64,000 bases of DNA from Chloranthus sessilifolius (GCA_021018995.1 CM037593.1:19059810-19123809), one strand, 5' to 3'. Counted from the first letter of the stretch, positions 45,927 through 57,734 are shown. Notes: generated by a model from the letters alone, not told the origin. Numbers and translations: made by a program.

Positions 45927-46408
45927 AAATGAATGGATCGCTATAGGGAAAATGCGTGAGGAAGCAGCATGGATCGCTATACCTCAATGCAAGATCCAAT
46001 GCAACGTGGCATGATCAATCCAAAACAACACATGTTTTTGGTTGGTTGGTCATGTCGTGTGTGGTTTAAAAATATATTATTTTTTTTTTACATTTTTTTG
46101 TCCTCATTTGATGAGTAGATATCATAATCACCTTACAAATCTGGTGTATTAAATTTTGACCCTTTAACCAACTTTTCAATAATGGATACATAATGGATGG
46201 CCCAAATTTTTTGTGAGACACTTAATAGATCTTATCAAAGCTACCGTGGCACCTCATTCGCCTTATTGTGCCACATGCCGCAAGACGCATAATCCCAGCC
46301 CCTCAGAGAAATTTATCTAACCGTAACTTTTGACCAAAGTAAATCCCAAGCTATAGAATATCCGCGTGGTGAATATAGTAACAAAGTTCGGACGGCAGGG
46401 GATCAATC

Positions 46409-46775
46409 TAGGGCTGCTGTCAACGAGTTGGGTTAGGTTAAATTTTTAATAGCCGATAAGAAACATGAAAATGTCCGACAAGACCTGACCTGATGGTAAA
46501 TACAAGCGGACTCAACACGAAAACTAGACCCAACCCGATGCTTGACCAGAAAACGCGACCCGACCCTGACAAAACCCCCTCTTTTTCTAATGTTTTAGGT
46601 ATAAAATAATATCAGGTCGGGTTGATCTGACCCGGTCCAGAAAAGTATATTGGTTGACCTGAAGGTCAGGTCGGATGTCTCATGCCTGACCCAACCCGAC
46701 AAGTGAACTTTTTGTACCCGACCTGGTACAAAATCAGGTCAGCTATTAGGTCGACCTGACCTGTTGACACCCATA
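46409..46775. mobile_element. hAT-like MITE rich in 'ACCCGACC' motifs
   Basis: 367 bp. Ends TAGGGCTGCTGTCAAC and GTTGACACCCATA are inverted repeats. Flanking octamers GATCAATC (46401) and GATAAATC (46776) match 7 of 8. Interior made of 'gacctgacc', 'ccgacccgac' and 'ggtcgggt' repeats. Non-coding. Confidence 0.75.
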
Positions 46776-46889
46776 GATAAATCCGGTTCAACCCAAACAT
46801 GCTACCTTAGGAAAAAAAAAATTGGTGTGTAATTTAAAGCCATAAAAATCCTTCAAAATAGATAATTACTATATATATTTATACGACCA

Positions 46890-47325
46890 GCTCTCCTGAC
46901 CATCATTTAAACACTAAAATGATATTTAAATTATCTTAAACAATGAATAATTTAAGATATAGTGATCTGTACTACCAAAATGATAGATCAAAGATTGACG
47001 TACCATAGGCCCAAAAATGGTGTTTTAGAGAGATTTATGCCATCTGATCTGTAAACTTTAATATCAACCGTTGTTTTTAATTTTAATGGCTGGTATTAAA
47101 CTTCAACAATCAAATGGTTCACATCCACTTATAGGCATGTTTCTTTCGGCTAAGAGAGGTTCCAATAATAGATTCTCACTTGAACCATTAAGATTAATCA
47201 AAGATGATGACTACATAGCATAATGATAATCAAACTTCAATGGTGTGAGATTAAAAGTCCAAATTTAATGGTATAAGATCAGTTAAACACCATTTTGGTG
47301 TTTAAATGTTGTTCGGGAACCATTA
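46890..47325. mobile_element. Foldback MITE family B
   Basis: Outer arm 'accatcatttaaacactaaaatgatatttaa' is mirrored by 'gtgtttaaatg..' at the right end (47283-47325). Related sequence ('ccattgaag', 'gacagttaaataccaaatgg') recurs at 47411-47530 and 52558-52680. Ends approximate. Confidence 0.55.
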
Positions 47326-47327
47326 TT

Positions 47328-47329
<2 letters not shown>

Positions 47330-47411
<82 letters not shown>
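47330..47411. repeat. (AT)n(GA)n compound microsatellite
   Basis: About 50 bp AT repeat running into about 32 bp GA repeat. An ORF over it encodes only Ser-Leu and Ile-Tyr runs. Confidence 0.95.
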
Positions 47412-47413
<2 letters not shown>

Positions 47414-47941
47414 TAATGGCTCTTGACCGACAGTTAAATACCAAATGGTATTTAAATGATCTTTCACCAATAAAATGTTACTTTTTATCTTACACCATTG
47501 AAGCATAATTTAAACAGTGTGCCATGTGACACATATCTATGATCAATCTAAATTGCCTAAGTGGCAATCCATAGTTGGAACATGTCTCACCAAAGGATCT
47601 TGCTTCTAAGTGGATGTAAACCGTCTGATCAGTGAACTTTAATATCAGCCATCAAAACTAAGAACAACCATTGGTATTAGAGTGCACAGAAAGGATGGTT
47701 CGAATCTCCGAATATTTTGACCCATAATCCTTCAATTGATAATATATCACGTTGACGGTATGACTTTTTTAAATCATAACTCACGAAATGGTGTAAGATG
47801 GTTTAAACACGCAATGGCGGAGCCACGTTGTTCAATGGGGGGTCCTGGGATCCCCCATCGCAAGTTTTTATTCTTTAAAGTCTTCTAAGTTTCATCTTTT
47901 CAGGGGCAAAATCTTTTAATAAGGATCTCTCAAATCCCAAA

Positions 47942-48900
47942 ACTTCTTTTTCTTTTAGAATGAAAGGAAAATTCATTAAAATTCTGAAAAAACGGAGATA
48001 GGAATGTGTGGAGGGACATCCTCCAACAAACATTGTTGATATCATCCGCAAAGAAAATGTGTGATATGTTTGGTGCGCCTTTACAGATTTTTAGTTCTGA
48101 AATCTTTCCATCACTATAAGCAACTGTTAGAAGCGTAGAAAATATTTTCGTACACAATACAAACAAATGAGATAAAGGATCTCCTTGTCGGAGTCCTCTA
48201 GACGGCCTAACTTCCCCAGTAACACACCCGTTAATGACAAAAGAATAAGAGGCAGTAGAGACGCATCTTATTATGAGCCTACCCATTTTTCACAAAAACC
48301 CAATTTTACAAGTGATTTTTCCAAAAAAATCCACTCCACACGATCCTACACTTTACTCATGTCTAACTTTAAAGCACATTCCCCGACTTTCCCGATCTAT
48401 TTGTTTTTCAAAAAATGAGTGAGTTCAAAAGTCACATGGATATTATCAAAAATTAGTCGACCCGAAATGAACGCGCTCTGATTTTCCGAAACAATAGATG
48501 GGATAACAATTTTTAAATGATTTGCAAGAACTTTGGAAATGATTTTATACAAAACATTACAAAGACTAATTGGACGAAAATCGCTAGGATCAATGGGATT
48601 ATTCTTTTTTGGTATTAAAACAATATTAGTATGATTAAAATAATGAAGGAAGGCTGAACCATTAAGATAACTGAGGGCACAATCAATGACGGATTAACTA
48701 GTAAAATGCCAAAACTTTTGGAAAAATATGGGAGACATACCATCCGGCCCTGGTGCTTTCAATGGCGCCATCTGAAACAAAGCTTTTTTTTCCTCCGTCG
48801 TAGTAAAATCCCAAGTTAGCCAATCATTTTGCTCGGTTGTAACTTTTGGAGTGACTTCATGCAGTACTTCATCGATTCTAACTGGCTAGGAAGTGGTGAA
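47942..48900 (-). pseudogene. LINE ORF2 RT remnant with 3' deletion
   Basis: 48770-48290 contains degraded RT fingers ('ap.gpdGmsp.ff' and 'ialipK' equivalents in broken frames). 48286-47930 reads [22 protein letters not shown] and ISHIFFADD, the palm motifs including the catalytic Asp pair. Coding then ends abruptly in 3' UTR-like sequence. Confidence 0.8.
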
Positions 48901-49376
48901 CAATTTCTAATAATATTGGATAATGATTTCTTCCACGCCCTTCCCTGGTTCCTTCCACACCCCATCGCCATCTTTGAGGCCATAAATAACATTTCTTTTC
49001 TTCCTTTTCAATGCCTTTGAATGGAAGAACGCGGTATTGCGATCGCCTTCGCATAACCATACTTCCTTCAAACGTTGTTTCCATATAACCTCAGCCTGTT
49101 TCAGCAGCTCATCAATTTCAGCCTTAATGTTTTTCTCCGTAACTTGGCAGCAATTATCGCTGGTTTTCAGAGATTGAAGTTCCTTCGTCTTCTGATTTAT
49201 TTACGTCTCACATTTCCAAAAGAAATCCTATCCCAGACCTAGATCACAGTGGATGTCCTTCTAATATAATTCATAATATCTTCCATTGGGTTACCCTTGT
49301 GAGTATTAAACCAATTCCCCTGCACCTTTTTTTTGCATTCCTCGGATTTCAGCCACATTGCTTCAAACCGAAATGG

Positions 49377-50125
49377 TCATGTGCCTTGCCGGATAGAGAT
49401 CATAGGTTTATTATGAATAATGATGGGTAGATGGTCAGAAATCGAGCTAACGAGAACTCTGACACAAGCTTCTGGAAAAACCCGTGACCAATGATTAGAC
49501 GCCAAAGCCCTATCTAGCCTTTCCATAATTTGTTCTTCCCCTTCTCGTATATTATCCCAAGTGAATTTGGGCCCAGAAAATCCCATATCAACTAGGCTGC
49601 AAATGTCCACTACATCCCGAAATCTACTAATCTGGCTCGGGTCTCTTAGTGACTTTCCTTTCTTCTCTTAGTTGGAAAGGATCTCATTAAAATCCCCAGC
49701 ACAAAGGCATGGAGTAGCCACATTTATATGCAATCTGCGAAGCATGCTCCATGCCTCCTCCCTTTTACTGGCCACTGGTTCACCGTAGAAGCCTGTGAAC
49801 CTCCATGTAAAGCCATTAGTTTCCTCTTCACACTTTACGTCAATGTGATATTTTGAAAATGATTGGAGATGAATCATGATATCATCCTTCCACAATAACG
49901 CAAGACCTCCCGATCTGCCAGAACTATTCACATAGATACCTCCTTGACAACCCAGCTTCCATTTATATTTTCCATTTTTCTTCCTGCAAGTTTCGTTTCC
50001 ATGAGAAAGACGATTTTGGGATCTTCTTTAGTCACCAATTGGCTAAGAGCTCGAACTGTCCTAGGGTTCCCAAGCCCTTGGCAGTTCCAACATAATGTTT
50101 TCATTTTTGTCAGCAGGGTTGGCAA
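49377..50125 (-). pseudogene. LINE ORF2 endonuclease domain
   Basis: Three consecutive open pieces: 50125-49928 (MKTLCWNCQGLGNPRTV, FLMETKLAG), 49931-49668 (GGLALLWKDDI, WRFTGFYGEP, CLCAGDFNEILSN) and 49610-49377 (GFSGPKFTWDN, ERLDRALASNHW, SSISDHLPIII). These supply the catalytic Asn, Glu, Asp-Asn and Asp-His of APE-type endonucleases. Frameshifts separate the pieces. Confidence 0.85.
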
Positions 50126-50386
50126 GCAACCACCGCCCTTGGATCAATTAAATTGGCCATCGTTCGTGCAAACTTTGACCGTCCCTGAAGTGATTGAGTT
50201 GAGGCATCCTTCTCACTAGCAATAAGAGGTAAGAACTTTCTTTTTTCTCGTTGGGCCGGACCTGATTCAGTGAAGTCAACAATCTCTTTTGTGATAAGGG
50301 TTGAAGGGACAATGACTGGGTCATGGCTACCCCGAGCTAGTCGTTTGAAATTTCTGAAATTCAATGTATTGGTGGGCAGTGATTTC

Positions 50387-52111
50387 TCAAAAGATGATAG
50401 TATTCAATGAACTCGTTTGGGTGGAAGGGACGGATGGTGGCGTTGAGTTACAGGTAGGTGACGTGTGATCTTGATCATCAGTTACGGGTGATTTCAAGTG
50501 TGAGAAGGTGGATTCCTGAGGAATAATTGTTTTATTTTGGGTATTAGTAGGATTTGAAATGTGTATAGAATTGGGTAGAATTGGGCAGCTTTGAAGATTA
50601 GATTCTTTGGAAGTTAATGGAACGTGGGGTAGAATTGGGCAGCTTTGGAGATTATTGGGACGCGGGGTGAGGATGAGGTTATTGGAACGTGGGGTGAGGA
50701 TGCAACGTGGGGTAGAATTGGGCAACTTTGAAGATTAGTTACTTTGGAGGTTATTGGAACATGGCGTGAGGATGCAATGTGGGGTGAGGCATTCGATGTT
50801 TTTTTTATTTCAAAATTCAAATAGATTTTAGAACGGTTATTGGAACTGTTATTGATAGTCTTATCGGGTTGACTCGGGTTAGATTGTTTATTGAGTGTGG
50901 CACCGGGTTGAGTCGGGTTAGATTGGCTATGGAGTGTGGCACCGGGTTAACTCGGGTTAGATTGTTTATTGAGTGTGGCACCAGGTTGACTCGGATTGGA
51001 TTGGTTATGGAGTGTGGCACCGGGTTGACTCGGGTTTGATTGTTTATTGAGTGTGGCATTGGGTTGACTCGAGGTTGATTGTTTAGTGGGTGTGACATCG
51101 AGTTGACTCGAGGGTGACCGATGTGACTCTGTGGTTTCAGTGGAAAGGGTGTTGTTTTTCCTGTGTGTCACATGCTTCAGATGACAAGGGGGTGAGGCAG
51201 ATTCAGTGACAACGATCTGGCTGGTGTTTTTTGAATGGCTGGGATAAGAAAAGAACAAGTTATCTCCATCGGGGAAGGGTTGTCTTCAAACTCCGGATTA
51301 ACACTCTCATCAACACCTTCCCTTATTGTCTGATTTACAATTGGACAAGAGTTCTTACCAATATGACCTTCTTTCTTGGGTATCTCCCAATAACTTGTTT
51401 GAGCCAGTACCCATACTGCTTTGTTGTAGGGTCTCCATCATAATCCACACATTCTTTATCACTATGGCCAATCTTTCTACAAAGAAACAGAAAGTGGGTA
51501 GACGCTTATACTGAAAATTTATCCATACCGGATCCCAATCCTCCATCTAAATCAAAATACCTCTTCGAAGCGGCTTAGTAATATTAATGATGACCCTAAT
51601 ACGTAAGTATTTTCCCCGGGCCTTACCTTCATCATCCGTATCCACGTTTATCACTTCTCCACAATGATTACCGATCCTAAACCCCAACGATCTGTTCATG
51701 GCCTCAACTGGTAAACCGATTACTCTGATCCAGAAGGTGACTTTTTCAAAAGATATATTTGCTATTGGAATGTCACCATTTAACTCGGATAGCACCAGAA
51801 TATAGTTATCAAATAAACCATGGACCCATCAATTGCACTCTTTTCAACTGTAGTGCTTGTTGGAATTTGAAAAGGAAGATGTTCTCGTCCATCTCCTTCA
51901 CGTGTACCCTATTATGGAGATTCCATGCACGGATGATGCTCTCCTTCGCTGCTTCTTTATTAAATTTCGGAGAACTAATGACCTTCCCAACAAGGCAATA
52001 TTTGGTGCTTTTAAAGATGTCGAGACTCTCCTCTCTTGAAATTGTGATATGATCCTCTTCATCAGTAGTTAAGACCATTTTCTTATTCCACTCATCATAA
52101 ATGAACTCCAT
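50387..52111 (-). pseudogene. LINE ORF1: DUF4283-like, zinc knuckle, 13-aa repeats
   Basis: 52111-51809 and 51795-51547 form the DUF4283-type N-terminal domain of plant L1 ORF1 (KYCLVGKVISSPKFNKEA, FLFKFQQALQLKRVQLMGPW, VTFWIRVIGLPVEAMN, GEVINVDTDDEGKARGKYLRIRV). A zinc-knuckle region follows with a frameshift (51546-51355; CFF..CRKIGHSDKEC when read across frames). 51098-50817 is a 39-bp tandem repeat encoding NPVPHSINNLTRV-type 13-residue units, six or more copies. 50820-50560 has a second repeat set (NNLQSCPILPHV). The C-terminal tail to about 50110 is basic. ORF1 binds LINE RNA in known systems. Confidence 0.75.
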
Positions 52112-52826
52112 TTTAAAGAAAAGTAAATTTGCAGAATATCTCTATAGAAAGAGATAGGAGAAGAAGAGACGACCTCTTCAGAAATTTTTTATCCACAAAT
52201 TGTTTTAACAGAAATAGACTCCCAAATTTCTCTCTCTCTCTCTCTCTTCCCAAATATGACTCACAAAATTCTCTCTTTCTCGCTCTCTCTCTCTCCAAAT
52301 CCTATCCCAAAATTCTCTCTCGGATCCCCAAGCCGAGCCACTCTCCATTCTCCAATCTCCATCTTACTCTCTCTCTCTCTCTCTCTCAAATCTTAGCCAC
52401 CCATCTCTTTCTATGACCTATCATTCACTCTCTATCTGTCAAGATCTCAAATTGTCATCGATTTTTCAGTGAAGTCAAAAGTATGTTATAATTATTATTT
52501 TTTAATAAACAATAAAAACCCTAATTTATTACTCAAAGTATAATTATTTTTAGGGATAATGGATTCTGACAGACATTTATACACCAAATAATATTTAAAC
52601 AATCTTCTAGCATTAAATTAAAAATTTTTGATCTCACACCATTGAAGTGTTCTTTACTATTAAGACATATGGCACACATTTAAGGGATCCCCCATTAGAA
52701 AAATCTTGGCTCCGCCATTGTAAACACGTGTTTAAATCGAAGAGTCGGTCCCATATATCTCTATTTTAAAGGTATATAAGTTTTACATGCAATATTTATT
52801 TTATTCACAATTGTATGACTTGCATC

Positions 52827-53153
52827 TGGGGAAGCAAGTTCAGTGTACCAAACGGAACCCTAATTTTTTGGTTTTCAGTAATCCCCCCAAACTGAAACCG
52901 AACCGAATTTCGGTTTGGTAAAATTTTTTTTCTAAAATCAACGCCGAAACTAAAACCCATTCGGTTTGGTTTGGTGTTTGTATTTTACCTAGTTTTTTCT
53001 GATTTTTTTAGTTTTTTTCGGTTTACTCATTCTACCTCCACGATTTTCGATTTGTGCCACCCTAAATTGAAACCGAACCGATTTTCGGCATGTTCAAACT
53101 GGTTTGGGAGCCTCAGTTTGGTTCAGGTGTTCGGTTAAAAGCTTGCATCCCTA
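52827..53153. mobile_element. hAT-like MITE, 'CCGAACC' family (copy 3)
   Basis: 327 bp. Ends TGGGGAAGCAAGTTC and GCTTGCATCCCTA. Flanks CTTGCATC / CTTGTATA match 6 of 8. Interior 'ccgaaccgaatttcggtttgg' type. Same family as 2413-2806 and 44529-44735. Confidence 0.65.
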
Positions 53154-53398
53154 CTTGTATATCATAAAAGCGAATAGTTCACCGAACATGAATAATCAAA
53201 GATTCGGTATTATTTGCTGAATCGCCCTTTATTGGGAGATTTGTTCGTCGACAGTAAAATCTTCAACACTCCAGCGAATTTTACAGAATACTCGATAAAA
53301 TTAGCCAAATGTTGTGACACTGATAGTGAGTTGCTGACTAATGTGCGTCTCCCATATGATGGAAGTAAGACTATTCTAGTCCAAAACTTGGTGTTTTG

Positions 53399-53605
53399 CT
53401 GCGTTTGGGTTAGCTCTTTCGCTCTTCAACTACTTTCATGTTTGGTAACACAGCTCCTCGCCCCATTTGCTTTGGTGGGGAGCTATTTTAAGTGATAAAA
53501 CTGCTCTTTGTTTGCTCTTCTATTAGAGCAAGTAAAATTTGCTCTGGCATAAAGCAGGCAGAGAGCTGCTTTTGCTCTTATAAGAGCTAACCCAAACACA
53601 GCGTT
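53399..53605. mobile_element. MITE with CTGCGTTTGGGTTAGCTC ends
   Basis: Terminal inverted repeats CTGCGTTTGGGTTAGCTC and GAGCTAACCCAAACACAGC, ~205 bp. Partial relative at 530-690. Target duplication not clear, so superfamily unresolved. Confidence 0.75.
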
Positions 53606-53734
53606 AGACTCCTTAAAATGATTCTCGAACTACAATAACTTAATATTTCAGTCCAAGTTATTAAATCCTCCCAATACATAGATGATTGAATAAAATAATG
53701 AGTAGCTTTATTCACACCTACTGAATCTTGAAAT

Positions 53735-54060
53735 ATGCTCAAACCAAAAATCATAATTGCTTTAGATCAAATGTTGGAGATTGTTTTTTGCTCTAATGTT
53801 ACACTCAATGAATCTTAAAATCATGGAGCACCTATCAGACGGTTAGATTTTTATTCCACATGTCACAGATTCCAAAAACGTGGCCCTAAAGTCACATTTG
53901 AGCGTGATGTGTGCCACATGACTTTAGGGGCCATATTTTTGGGTTATGTGCCATGTGGATAAAAAACTAACCGCCCAATAGCTGCGCCATGATCTCAAGA
54001 TCCCTCTTATGGAATATTGGAGCGAAAAATGATCTCCATCATCAATGATTTTTGGCGATT
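53735..54060. mobile_element. Foldback MITE family A copy
   Basis: Palindromic core: 'gacggttagatttttattccacatgtcacag' against 'ttatgtgccatgtggataaaaaactaaccg', plus 'tgatctccatcatc' outer block. The following 54070-54900 has no assigned feature apart from short repeats of 'gctaggagagagctatgcc'-like sequence. Confidence 0.7.
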
Positions 54061-54939
54061 CGATAGGCGTGAATAAAGCTACTATAAAAGAACATGGAAC
54101 ACAAAATAAGGAAATAAAAAAAAAATGAGAGAGACAGAGAGAGAATATAGCCAACTTGGATGGGACTATATTGCATAGGCATAGCTCTCTACTAGCCCCT
54201 GCCATAGTAGAATTCACTTGCTTTAGCAGGTTCGCATCCTCTTTGCTAACATCCTGGCATAGTATAGTTCACCTGCTACCTCCTTGATAACTCTTTGCAT
54301 AGAAAGATTTTATGCAAGATTTGCCTGTTCAGTAATTCTACCCTCCTCTCTACTCACTCCTTGCCAAAACAGATTTATTTGCTCTGATAGGGAGTTAATA
54401 GAGAGCAGGGAGGTTGCTGCTAGAGTAGGGAGTTAGGAAAGAGAATGAAAATCAACTAAAGCAAGTGAACTCAGCTGTGGTAGAGGCTAGGAGAGAGCTA
54501 TGCCGTACACAACCTTAAATTATTAAGGTATGGACACCTTAGTTTATTTTTCTCTCCTTGTTCTAGGAACTTATTTTTCTTTCAAAATATAATTACCAAA
54601 TATATAAAAGATGAATGTTTACTATTTTTCAGTCAGATTATGTGGCACAAGCGTGCAACATAGTGGGCCTAAGCATTGCAGCCAGTCGTACCGTGCCACA
54701 TAAGTTGTCTGCAAATTGTCTATCAAACTCTGTCTATCGTTTATAATTTTCCTTAATTTAGTGTCAGCTACGCTGTTACTCTTTCTCAATCTCTCTCAAT
54801 AAAACACGAAAGAATTTGGTTGGTGGTGAGTGAAATCTTAAAGTTCATCCACTTGTTTGCATGTTATTTTTCATCTTCTTCCTCTTCCTCTTCCTCTTCC
54901 TCTTTCTCTATTGTTCTGGCAAGTCTTCTGTTCCGGTGA

Positions 54940-55140
54940 GTACTCCGTTCGGGTAAATCGTTCACCCCAATGAAACCCCCTTTGAAACCGACTTCTTCTT
55001 CTCCATCACTCCGGTGAGTCTTCCGTTCTGTGGGTACTCCGTTCCGGTGAGTCGTTCAACCCTATAAAAACCCCCTTTGAAACCTACTTCTTCTTCTCCA
55101 TACGTTTCGGCGAGATCTTTAGTTCGGTGACTCGCAACGA
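54940..55140. repeat. ~115-bp imperfect tandem repeat with CCGGTGAGT
   Basis: Two units (about 54900-55014 and 55015-55113) share 'ggtgag..ttccgttc', 'cgttcaacccta' and 'aaaccccctttgaaacc.acttcttcttctccat', with a third partial start. A (CTTCCT)n tract precedes at 54878-54902. Function unknown. Confidence 0.65.
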
Positions 55141-55252
55141 GTGATACATCCCTAAGAAATACTTTTGAAACTCACTTCTTCATCTTTAAACTTATAAAAA
55201 CCCTTGGAAACCCTGAAAAGAAAGAGAAACGTAAGAAGCAGTAGTTTAAAAT

Positions 55253-55381
55253 TGACGGTGGGTACCCACTGTCAGTTTTTTAAATTTGATAGTGGATATC
55301 CACCATCGGCTTTAACTTGCAATGGGTACCCATTAGCGTTGGTGTCAAATTTAAAAAACTGACAGTGGGTACCCACCGTCA
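55253..55381. repeat. Perfect 37-bp inverted repeat with nested palindromes
   Basis: Left arm 55253-55289 and right arm 55345-55381 are exact reverse complements (TGACGGTGGGTACCCACTGT... ). The 55-bp loop itself contains palindromes TGGATATCCA and AATGGGTACCCATT. Possibly a small foldback element or a stable RNA hairpin. Confidence 0.9.
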
Positions 55382-55942
55382 CACACAAACACCTTTTTTT
55401 TTCTTCTTATGTTTCTCCTTGTTTAGAGAGTTTTCAAAAGGAATAAATGCGTTTTGAAGTTTTCTCTCTCTTTTTCTTCTCCTTATTTTTTTATTATAGA
55501 GTTTCAAGAGAGTTTCAAGCTTCTTCTTCTTAGAGTTTCGAAGGGTTGTCGTTGAGCAGGGAAGATGTGGGTGTACAGATAGAATTCACGCATAAATGGG
55601 TGAACTTAAAAATTTGGTGGGTGGAAATCCAGGACTCATTTCTTTTTCATCTGCATGTGGGTTTGCAACTTTCATACGTTCATACAATTAATCCTCATTT
55701 GATTTCGATTTGTTGATGTTTCCAGGGGCTACCCATGATGGAAAATTTAGAGGCCTCTGCAAATTCAATTGGTTTATCTCTCAAAGTATTCATGAAGATT
55801 TGATCGGTTTTGGAGTTGCTCAAGTATTTATCAAGAATTTGTAGGAGTTGCATTTCAGACATATTGATATTACTCAATTTTTTTTTTTCTAAATTTTATT
55901 TTGAGTACCTTTATTTTCACCCACCAAATCTATGAGTTCACC

Positions 55943-56650
55943 CATGGGTCAAAATATCGTTCGATACCGATATGTATCGGTTTTGGACGTGGGTGATACG
56001 ATAAAATGAGTTTTTATCGTATTCCCTTTAAAATATAGTAGTTATTGTCTGATACAGGCAATTTATCGCCCGTATCGGACGATAATTATCACCCGATAAT
56101 TCGGAGGATTCCCAGGTAAAAAAAAGAGCAAATTATTGTCCGATACGGACGATAATTTGACCTTATTTTCCGATAATTTTAATTTTCTGCAGTGGATCCC
56201 CCTAGCTCCTTTGACGCGTGAAAGAGTGTTATAAACCCCTCTTTCTTCATTTTCAACTCCAACAACCATTTTTTTAGTTTCTCTTCTTGCTACTCTTACA
56301 CGGGAGAACTATTTTTTACGCTTTTGGTGTCGAATCGACGCCGAATCAAGTGTCGAATTACCGAAAAACGTGTAAGGTACGTGTTCTACCATTATAAGTC
56401 ATTTTCTCCTTATTTTTTATGTTTTAGGGTTTAAAATTTCAAGATCTACCCTTAAATATGGTAGATTTATCCTTGAATTTGAAGATCTACTCATAAAATT
56501 TGAAGATCTATCCTTTAAAGTTAAGATCTATAATTAAAAAGTCAAGATTTACCCTTAAATATGGTATTGATTGCAAATTATCTGTTATGGCCTTAATTAT
56601 CATGGTCACTTATAAAATAACTATTGATTTATAAAAGTTAGCTTGGGAAA
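55943..56650 (+). mobile_element. Truncated 5' end of the CATGG..TCAAAAT hAT
   Basis: Begins CATGGGTCAAAATATC and aligns with the reverse-complemented 5' end of the hAT at 34637-40045. Shared features: 'gatacg..gataaatatc' palindromes, 'caatttatcgcccgtatcggacgataa', later a 'gatctacc..taaatatggtagat' region. The 3' terminus and transposase are missing, so it is a deletion derivative or abortive copy. 56650-57735 beyond it has no recognised gene. Confidence 0.7.
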
Positions 56651-57734
56651 TCAAGTCGAAGTCCGCCCGATTAAATTTCAGGCTTAAAGTGGTAGCCTGT
56701 TGGAGCTTCTAAAGCAGGGCCTAAACCCCCTTAAATCGGTCCGGGACTATATTTGGGCTGGGTCAGGCTACCCTGCCCGTTGCCACCCATTTTCATAGAT
56801 CTATATACTCTTTAAATCGATATTTTTACACCTCTACTTTGGTACACAACCCGTCAGCCTTTGCGCCTCTACTTTGCATTGTGCACAACTTAAGACATCA
56901 TAGTACTTTAATATGAACCGTTATTTATATCTACTATAAGGTCCATGTTAAAGTGTTATGATCAGATGACATGACACTAACCCAGGGTGGACAATTAACT
57001 AGAGCAGTAGGTTCTAATGTGCTATAGTGAAACTGATAGTTAAAATGGATAAATCGGTCACATTAGGATCTCACCATATAAGAAGGTTCGCTTGAAATCA
57101 GACGGTGAAGGGAGTCGATCTCTTGTCATTATATAAGAAGTTAAGGACTACATGATATTAAATTTAGAAATTAAAAAGTTATATCATATACCTTTTCTTT
57201 CAATAAAACGAAATGGATTAGATAAAGTGTTAACAAGTACTTTTGATGCAGATGTCTTAGGGTGCTACTTCAGAAATTATGGTGTGATATGCATCACGTC
57301 TAGGGTTCCATTTGTCTTTAATGCGCAAAGGACAAATTTATATCTTTTAATAAGTGATACATTATACCCTATTTTATGGGCAAAGGTCAAGTCTTGCTAA
57401 GTAGAATAGAATTTTCAGTCCTACCCCATCTACTGCCCTTGGAAATAGGAGAATCTTAACGGCATGTCATGCAATAAAAAGTGAAAATAAAATAAAGCCC
57501 AGATTCCCCAATTTCCAAGGGCACCAGATGGGATAGAACTGGAAATCCGATTCGGCATGGTAGGATGCATGGTAAGACCTGACCAGTCCCCTTATTTTAT
57601 AATAAATCTATGTAGATTTAATAAATTAATGAATGGGACCTTATTTAATAATATATCCTGTAAATTGTAAACAAAGCCTACCCATTAAATTAATCTTCTA
57701 GGGTTCTATTTTCTTTTAGGCGACCTTTATAACG

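Larger units (their letters stand above)
47942..52440 (-). mobile_element. L1-type LINE inside the hAT-like element
   Basis: Minus strand, right to left: CT/GA-rich 5' leader (52130-52440), ORF1 (52111 to about 50400), ORF2 endonuclease (50125-49380) and RT (to about 48045). Just after the FADD catalytic motif the sequence passes to a typical plant LINE 3' end (TTTTAATGAATTTTCC) and an A-rich tail (left edge about 47942-47957). The rest of RT and zf-RVT has therefore been deleted. Target duplication uncertain; a CTCTCAAATC match occurs near both edges. Confidence 0.8.
47814..52720. mobile_element. hAT-like element (CAATGGCGGAGCC ends) carrying a LINE
   Basis: Perfect 8-bp duplication TAAACACG (47806-47813, 52721-52728) and 14-bp perfect terminal inverted repeats CAATGGCGGAGCCA. 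Similar 'GTGGCGGAGCCA' ends are familiar from plant hAT elements. A second inner match is 'gggatcccccat' near both ends. No hAT transposase is present; nearly all of the interior is an antisense LINE (about 47942-52440). The parent element without the LINE would be only a few hundred bp. Confidence 0.82.
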
